Shown here: positions 6,901-12,965 of the stretch, in pieces
Layout of the letters: each line of letters opens with the position of its first letter
Numbering within the stretch: position 1 is the first letter of the stretch
DNA from: Candidatus Omnitrophota bacterium
GTDB taxonomy: Bacteria; Verrucomicrobiota; Verrucomicrobiia; Limisphaerales; UBA1319
Direction of reading: 5' to 3'
DNA length: 13,975 nt
NCBI GenBank assembly: GCA_023473405.1
Contig: JAMCZD010000102.1
Coordinates: 1,079-15,053, forward strand
Position numbers and translations under genes: made by a program
The notes under the pieces: generated by a model
What the model was told of the DNA's origin: nothing
What the model saw: the letters and a program-made list of their open reading frames with translations, nothing else
Databases searched by the model: none

Positions 6901-8444
6901 GGCGGATTTGAACCATCGGGGAAGAGTCCGATGCTGACATCGTTGGTTTGCTGGCCGAAGGTGACACCGTCAACCAGATCACCGTTGGGAGCGAACAGGC
7001 CAAGCTGCTCGCCAGTCTGGGAGAGTTTGAAGTTTGTGTGCAGGCCGGGATCGGTGGGACTGTTTTGATCGGATTGGTTATCGGCCCAGACCAACAGGAA
7101 CCCATGGGGTGGAATAACGTAGCCCGGGGGAATCTCGAATTGACTGGGATCAGTCAAATCGTCGGTCAAAGTGTAGGCGGTCAGGTCCGCCGCGTTGGTC
7201 CCGGCATTGTATAACTCGAACCAATCTTCAAACTGCCCGGTAACCGGGTCCACGATCGTGCTGGTGTTGATGGCCATTATTTCATTTATCACCACTCGCA
7301 TTGACGGGAAGACGGGATTATTGGTGGCGTTGGGAGTTGGATAATAAAAAAGCTGGCGCCCGCGCGGTTCGCCGTCCGGATAACACCCGTAGCTGATGTC
7401 GTGCATGGGCAACGAGTAGTCGCAGTAATCCATAACGGCCGGGATCAGGGGTGAACCTTGCATCCGGACAAGCGCCACGGAGCCGTTGGTGGGACTCAGG
7501 CGAAAAGACGCATGCGGGACCCCGGCGATGGATTGCTCGGGCTGTCCGTCGGTCCACACCACCAGGAACTGCTTGGGCCCAATGCTGGCGCCCGCCGGGA
7601 ATTGCCATCGGGTCAGGTTCGTATACGAATCAGTCAGGTAAAATGGTGAAAGGTCGATGGCGGCATCGCCGGCGTTGAACATTTCGATCCAGGGGTCGTG
7701 TTCGCCCTTGTTATCGGCGGCACCATTGGCGCTATTTGCCAAAACCTCGTTGATCCAAAGGGGCGGGAAAGGCGCGAGGTTTTGGCGCACGCTGTTGGCG
7801 CGTCCGGGAGTGACCAGGTTAAAGTTGTTGGTGGCGGTGGCCGCCCAATTGCCCACTCGATACGTGTCCTGCGCCGGGTCGATCAATTGCAACGACGGCC
7901 CAAGCCCGTCGGCGTTGGCCGGCCAGGGCAGATGGTTGTCATAACGCACGTCGCTGATCACGATGTCCGCCGCGGGCGAGTCCCCCGGTTTTACCAGGGC
8001 CAAATGCTCGCCTCCATTTGAAAGCGATCCCGTGAACTCGTCGAAGACAGCGATGGTTCCGCCGTAAGCAATGGCAAACGAAATCCGGTCCTTGGCCAGG
8101 ACGAGATACGAGTTGGGCTGGATAACCGCGCCCGAGGGGAAGGTGTATCCGACCCCGTTTAGGCGGAAATTGGAAAGGTCGAATGGGGTCGTGAGAGAGC
8201 GGTTGTACAGCTCGATGAATGACGCTCGAGGCGAGGCCGGATTATACTGGATTTCGTTGATGACAAGGTAATCCTGCGGCAAAGGTGGGGCGACGTCGGC
8301 GAGGGTGGAATCAGACCGAACCGATGGCGCCATGACCGAGCACCAGACGGCGGCACCGAGCAGCGCAAAAAAGGCCGGGAACGATTGGCGTGAACGGTTT
8401 GGCGGCGTGCCAGTCCATTGTTCGAGATTTGAGTTCGAGTTCAT
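3984..8444 (-). CDS. Giant secreted lamin-tail-domain (LTD) / Ig-like repeat protein
   Basis: The product is 1486 residues with a signal anchor or signal peptide at about 21-44 (FPAFFALLGAAVWCSVMAPS). Five LTD domains, each opening with a VINEI/INEV motif followed by FIELYN or PWIE..N, lie at about 58-215, 228-375, 383-528, 920-1070 and 1255-1408. Four Ig/cadherin-like repeats (He_PIG/CADG type, with PPVL..IPDQ at the start and G.. .WTP..dQGPG in the middle) fill 535-917. A galactose-binding-like beta-sandwich (about 1075-1235: SSWRQAEFEDSAWPQG, YYFRTRFALP, SSVLDDGMVVWLNG) precedes the last LTD. The C-terminal domain (1412-1486) ends QRFYRVLL. I chose the ATG at 8444 because the signal sequence follows it. 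The 79 codons open upstream lie antisense to rnpB and are not protein-like. No CotH kinase domain or enzyme is seen, so a surface adhesion or matrix role is inferred. Confidence 0.82.
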   Translation of the reverse strand: MNSNSNLEQWTGTPPNRSRQSFPAFFALLGAAVWCSVMAPSVRSDSTLADVAPPLPQDYLVINEIQYNPASPRASFIELYNRSLTTPFDLSNFRLNGVGYTFPSGAVIQPNSYLVLAKDRISFAIAYGGTIAVFDEFTGSLSNGGEHLALVKPGDSPAADIVISDVRYDNHLPWPANADGLGPSLQLIDPAQDTYRVGNWAATATNNFNLVTPGRANSVRQNLAPFPPLWINEVLANSANGAADNKGEHDPWIEMFNAGDAAIDLSPFYLTDSYTNLTRWQFPAGASIGPKQFLVVWTDGQPEQSIAGVPHASFRLSPTNGSVALVRMQGSPLIPAVMDYCDYSLPMHDISYGCYPDGEPRGRQLFYYPTPNATNNPVFPSMRVVINEIMAINTSTIVDPVTGQFEDWFELYNAGTNAADLTAYTLTDDLTDPSQFEIPPGYVIPPHGFLLVWADNQSDQNSPTDPGLHTNFKLSQTGEQLGLFAPNGDLVDGVTFGQQTNDVSIGLFPDGSNPPLIPLETPTPGATNVLAGGNRPPVLVSIPDQTVAEQTPLSFTAGATDANPEQTLTFSLGSDAPNGAVIDAATGEFNWTPTEEQGPGIYSFDVQVTDSGTPPRSATTSVKVNVTEVNQAPILTSVPEQTIAEGTQFTYVFSAADPDRPTNRLSFALGPSASEGAVVDPATGVLTWTPSEDQGPGQYQISIQVTDDGVPPLSDTNVFNITVNETNNAPVLDPIPAQSIDELTTLELAAHAVDTDTPPSPIRYSLDSAPDGALINPTNGVITWTPAEAQGPTNALFVVRATETAEPNPSATTTFSVMVNELNQPPALMAIPDFTATAGQTVAFSALAGDNDLPAQRLTFSLDPGAPRGAAIDPVLGRFTWTIDPNHGAGTNQITVRVTDNGPGNLSGAGTFTVVVSPQWHVVINEIMYHPNTANAEFIELFNTSSSMPLDLSGLELASSNLDFTFPAGALVAPRSFLCVAGNPEVFKAAHGTNLPVVGPWTGSLAPPDTLQLIRPAGNGNSYALLDSVTFGNRDPWPAEADSGGVSLQLIDAAQDNNRPGNWSAAMAYTGPRQLIVMTNFWRYYQEGPLPDSSWRQAEFEDSAWPQGRALFYYEDAGLPAPKNTELTLGQLTYYFRTRFALPIVPAGASLQLSSVLDDGMVVWLNGHELYRLGMADGDPAYDTLANRAVTDAVVEGPVTLPADWLVGGENVVAVEVHQTASTSSDVVFGMSLDLEGGNIASLTPGAPNSVASPLPAFPTLRINEVLARNNGVLPDAAGDLDPWIELINTGASPVSLSGLYLSDDYSNLTKWGFPPGLQIPANGFLVVFADAEPKETTDAEPHANFRLPSTNGAPFTLALSRLQNGSPAVVDYLNGKVAPDNVSLGRLPDGNPASAVELDVPTPAGPNSPVTALRLTDLAASPNGPVEFSWQTIAGRTYRVEFKDSLDAPAWQKLAEFIATSDKAALTDQAPSGPVQRFYRVLLMP

Positions 8445-8496
8445 CAGTGATATCTGGCCCCTTTTATCGGATCGTTCCGCCAAAGGCAAGTCAGCC

Positions 8497-8525
8497 TTGC
8501 CAATTATCAGTTGCACAATTAAGCT
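8497..8525 (+). promoter_or_regulatory. Candidate sigma-70-like promoter of rnpB
   Basis: TTGCCA (8497-8502) and TAAGCT (8520-8525) are 17 nt apart and would start transcription at about 8532-8535, where the P1 helix of RNase P RNA begins. The -35 matches 5 of 6 consensus bases. The -10 matches only 3 of 6, so the call rests mainly on position. Confidence 0.35.
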
Positions 8526-8534
8526 GCAGTAGTT

Positions 8535-8962
8535 GGTTTTGAAAGGGTGAAGGGTCGCCTCCGGCGCAAGCCGGGGGAGGAAAGTCCGAACACCATAGGG
8601 CGCGACGCCGCTTAACTGGGGTTCAGACCCCAGGCAAAGGCGGACGACGGCGTTGAGAAACGCTTCGATGGACAGTGCCACAGAAAAGTAAACCGCCTCG
8701 CCTTTCGCAGCCCGCCGATGATTTCCTCATCGGCGAAGCGGGATCGGCGAGGCAAGGGTGAAAAGGTGGGGTAAGAGCCCACCGCCCCAAGAGCAATCGC
8801 GGGGGCACGGAAAACCCCGTCCGGTGCAAGGCCAAATAGGAAACCGAGGAGTGGCCCGCTCCGTGGCGAAAGCCAGGTTTCGGGTATGACCGCAGAGACA
8901 AATGATCCTTTCCGTTCCGCCAGGAACGAAGACAGAATTCGGCTTACAGCCCTTTCAAAACC
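8535..8962 (+). ncRNA. rnpB: RNase P RNA (bacterial type A)
   Basis: This is the catalytic RNA of ribonuclease P, which removes 5' leaders from pre-tRNAs. The ends pair perfectly as a 13-bp P1 helix (8535-8547 with 8950-8962). The conserved blocks appear in order: GGAGGAAAGTCCG (8576-8588), ACAGTGCCACAGAAA (8672-8686), GGTAAGAGCCCACCG (8770-8784), AGGCCAAATAG (8829-8839) and ACAGAATTCGGCTTACA (8932-8948). A long P12-like arm is visible at 8695-8753: an outer stem GCCTCGCC/GGCGAGGC and an inner hairpin GCCGATGA/TCATCGGC. The length of about 428 nt is normal for type A. It is divergent from the LTD gene, and the next gene on its strand begins 50 nt later without an obvious terminator. Confidence 0.96.
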
Positions 8963-9011
8963 GCGCCAATTCATGCTTGCAGAGCACGGGGCATAAAGTA
9001 ATCTAGGCTGC

Positions 9012-9833
9012 GTGTATTGGCTTACCGATCGACATCTCTTTCTGGTGGCGGTACTGATTTACGGTGCCAGCGTGGTCCATTCGGTCTTCCTGTGGCGGCA
9101 AGGATTCCGAAGAGCCGATCATATCAACTACGGGCTGCTGTTATTGGGGTTTGTCTTTCACACGGGAGCGATGCTTTTGCGCGGCTTTTCGTTGAATCGA
9201 TGCCCTATCAATAACCTTTTCGAGGCAACGATGTTCATTGGCTGGACTATCGTCACCTCTTACCTGGTCGTGGGCGCCTGGCCTCGATTGCGCTTTCTCG
9301 GGGCATTCGCATCCCCGCTGCTATTTGGCTTGGGCGTTTTTGGGCTGATGCCGGCGCTCGATATGAAAGAATTGCCGCCCCAGTCTTCACAGGCCTGGTT
9401 CCAATTTCATGCAACGATGATCTTCCTGGCATACGGCGCCTTTGGGCTCAGTGCCGTTGCGGGCCTGATGTTTGTTTCCCAGGAGCACGATCTTAAGCTG
9501 CACAAATTCCGCGCCATATTCTCCTTGCTCCCCCCCATTCAACGGCTGGAACGGCTGATCAGCCGGTTGCTCCTGGGCGGTTTCCTGCTTTTAACCGCCG
9601 GTTTGATAGTGGGGACACTCTGGTTGAAGAGTGTCCGCGGAATTTATTACCAGCCCGATCCGAAGATTCATTGGTCTCTTTTTGTCTGGTTGCTCTACCT
9701 GGTGTTGCTGGTGCTTCATTGGAAATTCGCCCAACGCGGACGCCGCTTTGCCTGGAGCGCCATAGGCGCGTTTGCCTTTATCATGTTAACATTTTGGGGA
9801 TTCAACCTGTTTTCCCCCATCCACCACCCGTAA
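9012..9833 (+). CDS. Cytochrome c assembly / HemX-type membrane protein
   Basis: The product is a 273-residue polytopic membrane protein with about eight hydrophobic segments, of the CcmC/CcsA/HemX family (cytochrome c assembly domain roughly 60-260). Visible landmarks are NRCPINNLFEATMFIGW (62-78), FHATMIFLAYGAFGLSA (132-148), GGFLLLTAGLIVGTLW (189-204) and WSLFVWLLYLVLLVLHW (221-237). Candidate heme-ligand histidines are H50, H133, H220 and H236. The tryptophan-rich WWD signature of true heme exporters is degraded to YYQPDPKIHWSLFVW. With hemA directly behind it, a HemX-like role in heme synthesis is as likely as CcsA-type heme delivery to cytochrome c. The GTG start at 9012 leaves TM1 complete; no Shine-Dalgarno is seen. 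The stop is 4 nt before the hemA ATG, so the two are very probably cotranscribed. Confidence 0.82.
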   Translation: MYWLTDRHLFLVAVLIYGASVVHSVFLWRQGFRRADHINYGLLLLGFVFHTGAMLLRGFSLNRCPINNLFEATMFIGWTIVTSYLVVGAWPRLRFLGAFASPLLFGLGVFGLMPALDMKELPPQSSQAWFQFHATMIFLAYGAFGLSAVAGLMFVSQEHDLKLHKFRAIFSLLPPIQRLERLISRLLLGGFLLLTAGLIVGTLWLKSVRGIYYQPDPKIHWSLFVWLLYLVLLVLHWKFAQRGRRFAWSAIGAFAFIMLTFWGFNLFSPIHHP

Positions 9834-9837
9834 GTGT

Positions 9838-11055
9838 ATGGCCATCGTCGTTGTCGGTTTGAGTCATCATACGGCACCCGTCGCTTTGCGGGAAAAATTC
9901 GCCTTCCCCGAGGGGGCAATTCCACAGGCGTTGAACCTGATGCGCCAGAGCGGTCTGGCGGAGGAAGGGGTCATCCTGTCCACCTGCAACCGCGTGGAGA
10001 TGTACCTCGCCACTGCTGCTGCCGCCGCCGACAAGCAATCGCTCGATGCCATCCGGAAATTCCTGCAGGATTCCCGCGGTTATAGCGGCGCATTGAGCAA
10101 TGAGTTTTACGCTTTGAGCGAACCACACAGCATCGAGCATCTGTTCCGCGTTGCTTGCGGCCTCGACTCGATGGTCCTGGGCGAGACGGAAATCCTCGGG
10201 CAGCTCAAACAGGCCTACCACCTGGCCCTGCAACATAAGCATACCGGCAGCCGACTGAACAAGGTTTTCCAAAGGGCTTTCAATGTCGCCAAGCAAATCC
10301 GCACCGAAACCCAGATTCAACGCGGCAGCATCTCGGTGGCCAGCGTCGCCGTCGAACTCGCCGAGAAAATCTTCAGCACCCTCGGGCATCGCCACGTGAT
10401 GGTCCTCGGCGCCGGCGACACCAGCGCCAAAACCGCCCGGGCACTCCTCAGCCGCGGAGCCAATAGCGTGCTCGTCTCGAATCGCACCTACGAAAATGCC
10501 GTGGCCCTGGCCAATGAATTGGGCGGGCGCGCCGTTCCATTCGAAGCCTGGGCCAGCGAGTTCACCCGCATCGATATCGTCATCAGCAGCACCTCCGCGC
10601 CGCATTTCATCCTTGACCGCGCCCGGCTCGAACCGCTCATGAAACTCCGCAAGAACGAGCCGTTGCTCCTCATTGACATTGCCGTTCCCCGCGACATCGA
10701 GCCGGAGGTGAATTTCCTGGACAACGTTTACCTCTATAACATCGACGATCTCCAGACCATCGCCAACGATTACCTCAGACAACGACAGGAACAGGTTGCC
10801 CATTGCGAGAATATCATCCGGGAAAAAGTGCACGGAATACTCGCCGGCCTTGGTCGAGCAAATCCACCGCCTCTCCCCGATGCCTCGCTGAGGCTACCGC
10901 CATCGATGACCATCGATGCCAACGAGCCGTCCGTTAATCCGCCGGCCACCCCAGCCGCCCGCTCCTCCGATAACGCGCCCCCGTTGAAACAGCCCAAGCC
11001 CATCGTCCCGCCGGAGCCCCCGTGGAATGCCGGGTACCAGCAACCAACGGCCTGA
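9838..11055 (+). CDS. hemA: Glutamyl-tRNA reductase, with short dimerisation region and proline-rich tail
   Basis: The enzyme reduces the glutamyl group of Glu-tRNA(Glu) with NADPH to glutamate-1-semialdehyde, the first committed step of C5 tetrapyrrole synthesis in the cytosol. The catalytic domain carries GLSHHTAPVALREKF (7-21) and STCNRVE with nucleophile Cys50. VACGLDSMVLGETEILGQLK (106-124) and RGSISVASVAVELA (162-175) follow. The NADPH-binding Rossmann motif is MVLGAGDTSAKTA (188-200), then SNRT (214-217) and LLIDIAVPRDIEP (278-289). LYNIDDL (299-305) leads into the long spine helix. The usual C-terminal dimerisation domain is cut short at about residue 338; the last 65 or so residues are Pro/Ala-rich and non-homologous. 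The ATG is 4 nt after the stop of the upstream gene, and hemC follows 4 nt after this stop. Confidence 0.95.
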   Translation: MAIVVVGLSHHTAPVALREKFAFPEGAIPQALNLMRQSGLAEEGVILSTCNRVEMYLATAAAAADKQSLDAIRKFLQDSRGYSGALSNEFYALSEPHSIEHLFRVACGLDSMVLGETEILGQLKQAYHLALQHKHTGSRLNKVFQRAFNVAKQIRTETQIQRGSISVASVAVELAEKIFSTLGHRHVMVLGAGDTSAKTARALLSRGANSVLVSNRTYENAVALANELGGRAVPFEAWASEFTRIDIVISSTSAPHFILDRARLEPLMKLRKNEPLLLIDIAVPRDIEPEVNFLDNVYLYNIDDLQTIANDYLRQRQEQVAHCENIIREKVHGILAGLGRANPPPLPDASLRLPPSMTIDANEPSVNPPATPAARSSDNAPPLKQPKPIVPPEPPWNAGYQQPTA

Positions 11056-11059
11056 ACCC

Positions 11060-12220
11060 ATGCCTCTCTCCCCTGATCCTCGCCTTATCGTTATTGCCAC
11101 CCGAGGAAGCGCACTCGCCCTGGCTCAGACAAATCTTGTTCTAGCCCAATGCACCGCCGCTTTCCCACAGTTCGAGTTCCAAATCAAGATCATCAAAACA
11201 ACCGGCGACAAACTCCAAACCGCCGCCCTGGCCCGTCCCGACGCGGCGTCCACCAAGGGCCTGTTCACCAAGGAACTCGAGTCCGCCCTCTTGGAGCATC
11301 AGGCCGATATGGCCGTCCATAGCCTCAAGGATTTGCCGACGGATTTGCCGAACGGTCTAGGCCTGGGCGCCGTCTGCCCGCGCGCCGATGCGCGGGACGT
11401 CCTCATCTATCGCGCCGCGGCCGCCCCCGATACGCTTGCTGCAGCCGCCCGAGCCGGCAACGGCCAGCACGGCTCTGCCAAAAACTACCCCGCAAGAGGT
11501 TTCAGCCCCGGATTGATTATCCAGGAATTGCCCCAAGGCGCCACGATCGCCACCAGCAGCACTCGGCGCCAAGCCCAATTGCTCGCCCTTCGGCCTGATC
11601 TCAAATTGACCGCCATCCGTGGCAACGTCGGCACCCGGCTCCAAAAATTGGCCGACAAACCCGAAGTCGATGCCATCATCCTGGCCAAGGCCGGTCTCGA
11701 ACGGCTCGGTTTCCGGATTTCCCCCAATGGCCGCCTTCACCTCATCACCCAAGAATCCGACAAGGCAGCCCAGTCCGCCTCCGCCGACCTGAATCCCCCT
11801 CCGCCAAAAAACTCTCCTCAAACACAGTCCGCCCCTTCGGCTGTTCGATCACCCGCCCGTCGCACTCCGGACCTGCAGGCCTTGTTCGCCACCGTGCTCG
11901 AACTGGATGACATGCTGCCCTGCGTCGGCCAAGGCGCCATTGCCATCGAGCTGCGCGACGCCGATGAACGGTTGCTCCCCATTTGTCAGCGCCTGAACCA
12001 TTCCGAGACTCTCCAATGCGTGTCGGCTGAACGCGCCTTCCTGCACGCCATGGGCGGCGGTTGCCAAAGCCCGGTTGCGGCTTACGCCGAGCTCCTCGGA
12101 GACCAAATCCGCCTGCGCGCAGTCTCTTTCCGCGACGGCCCCGCTCGCCGTGTCGACCTCCGCGGCCCGATCCCGGAAGCGCTCGCGCTGGGGAAACAAG
12201 CCGCCACCCGCCTGGCTTAG
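11060..12220 (+). CDS. hemC: Hydroxymethylbilane synthase (porphobilinogen deaminase) with two insertions
   Basis: The enzyme joins four porphobilinogen units into hydroxymethylbilane. Family motifs are IATRGSALALAQ (12-23), TKGLFTKELE (65-74), MAVHSLKDLPT (84-94, catalytic Asp91), ATSSTRRQAQL (164-174), RGNVGTRLQKL (187-197), LPCVGQGAIAIE (286-297) and MGGGCQSPVAAYA (331-343), where Cys335 anchors the dipyrromethane cofactor. At 386 residues it is longer than the usual roughly 310. About 25 extra residues sit at 119-157, and about 50 (Pro/Ser/Gln/Ala-rich) at 232-280. I prefer the ATG at 11060, 4 nt past the hemA stop and mirroring the previous junction; an in-frame ATG at 11027 would overlap hemA by 29 bp and add 11 residues. 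No Shine-Dalgarno is seen, so translational coupling is likely. No hemD follows. Confidence 0.94.
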   Translation: MPLSPDPRLIVIATRGSALALAQTNLVLAQCTAAFPQFEFQIKIIKTTGDKLQTAALARPDAASTKGLFTKELESALLEHQADMAVHSLKDLPTDLPNGLGLGAVCPRADARDVLIYRAAAAPDTLAAAARAGNGQHGSAKNYPARGFSPGLIIQELPQGATIATSSTRRQAQLLALRPDLKLTAIRGNVGTRLQKLADKPEVDAIILAKAGLERLGFRISPNGRLHLITQESDKAAQSASADLNPPPPKNSPQTQSAPSAVRSPARRTPDLQALFATVLELDDMLPCVGQGAIAIELRDADERLLPICQRLNHSETLQCVSAERAFLHAMGGGCQSPVAAYAELLGDQIRLRAVSFRDGPARRVDLRGPIPEALALGKQAATRLA

Positions 12221-12253
12221 GGTCGCATCTCCACATTCCACATTGGCCAAGAC

Positions 12254-12382
12254 TTGCAAATTGAGGATTGAAAATTGGTCATCTGTAATCGAATTCAGCG
12301 TAATCACACGCTCACTGGGTTTGGCCCGACCTGTCGCTTTCTTTCGATGACAAATAGCAAATTCTCAATCCTCAATTTGCAA
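12254..12382. repeat. Dispersed intergenic repeat, copy B, with terminal inverted repeats
   Basis: A 129-bp element is bounded by an 18-bp perfect inverted repeat: 12254-12271 (TTGCAAATTGAGGATTGA) and its reverse complement at 12365-12382. The symmetry continues imperfectly a few bases inward. The interior is homologous to copy A at 302-471, minus that copy's palindromic insert. It has no coding potential and lies 33 bp after hemC. It is typical of a MITE-like or foldback element. No target-site duplication could be recognised. Its stem could help end the hem transcript, but the loop is long. Confidence 0.8.
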
Positions 12383-12560
12383 TTTGGGTTTTCTTCGTTA
12401 TCTTGGCTGCCTTTTGTCAATCAACACGCAAGTGAACGAGGGATTCCGTCATGCGTCTCAACCGCGAATCGTCACCTTTATAGAAATTTCTTCATAATTC
12501 ACCCTGGAAACGGCAGTTGAAAGGGTTGGCTTTTGACGGAAATCCCTCTAGACATGAGGC
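12383..12560. other. Intergenic stretch without a recognised gene
   Basis: Together with the repeat and 33 bases after hemC, this makes 340 bases with no gene. It is more AT-rich than its surroundings, with a short AGAAATTTCT palindrome near 12484, and leads into the transposase fragment. I could not identify an insertion-sequence end or a convincing promoter. Confidence 0.5.
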
Positions 12561-12956
12561 ATGTTCGAAATTTTTCCTGTCGATGATGCTCACCCTGCGG
12601 GTGAGCCTAAAAGCGCGTCGGCGCCAGCAGCCGAGAGCGCGCTGGAGCCCAATCGCCTCCCCATCGATCTGCACGGGCGACGAGCCTGCGCGGAGTGGTA
12701 TCCGTATGCCCCGGTGACGCCGCTGGGCCAGTTGGTTTACTTCAGCCAATTCCTGGCCACGGCAGGATTGTTTTCGGAATGGGTGACCTATTGTCCGTTG
12801 AGCTACACCAGTCCCGATGCGCCCAGTGTGACCGATGTGCTGGGGACGGCCACCTTGGCGATCCTGGCCGGGAACAAACTCTCAGAACGCTCAGCGCGCA
12901 AAAGCAAACAAAAGCAGACTCCCATTAGTATTTCCCTCGCTCGCCAATTCCTTTGA
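12561..12956 (+). pseudogene. N-terminal fragment of a DDE-type transposase
   Basis: A 131-codon frame starts at ATG 12561. Its middle part, with FSQFLATAGLFSEWVTYCPL (61-80), SYTSPDAPS (81-89) and VLGTATLAILAGNK (93-106), resembles the N-terminal region of transposases with a PLSYTSpNAP...vLGT..LsiLaGH...yAH pattern (IS4/IS1380-like; family assigned from memory). The match stops at about residue 106 (near base 12878). The remaining residues (SERSARKSKQKQ...) look unrelated, and the catalytic DDE domain is missing. The fragment's stop overlaps the ribosome site of sdaA. It is read as a relic of an insertion sequence whose 3' part was lost; sdaA may now be transcribed from within it. Confidence 0.55.
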
Positions 12957-12958
12957 GG
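12955..12958 (+). promoter_or_regulatory. Ribosome binding site of sdaA
   Basis: GAGG lies 7 nt before the ATG at 12966 and overlaps the TGA (12954-12956) that ends the transposase fragment. It supports the chosen sdaA start. Confidence 0.5.
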
Positions 12959-12965
12959 CTTTCCC

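Noticed and set aside
8445..8681. 79-codon upstream extension of the LTD gene to an ATG at 8681
   Set aside because: Most of it is antisense to the conserved RNase P RNA, the sequence is not protein-like, and a signal peptide follows the ATG at 8444.
8999..9004. TAATCT as a -10 box for a leaderless ccsA/hemX-like mRNA
   Set aside because: The possible -35 (TTGCAG, 16 nt away) is weak; kept only as an alternative in the rnpB/heme finding and not listed as a feature.
9802..10833. 343-codon minus-strand frame across hemA
   Set aside because: hemA on the plus strand has complete family motifs; this frame is its shadow.
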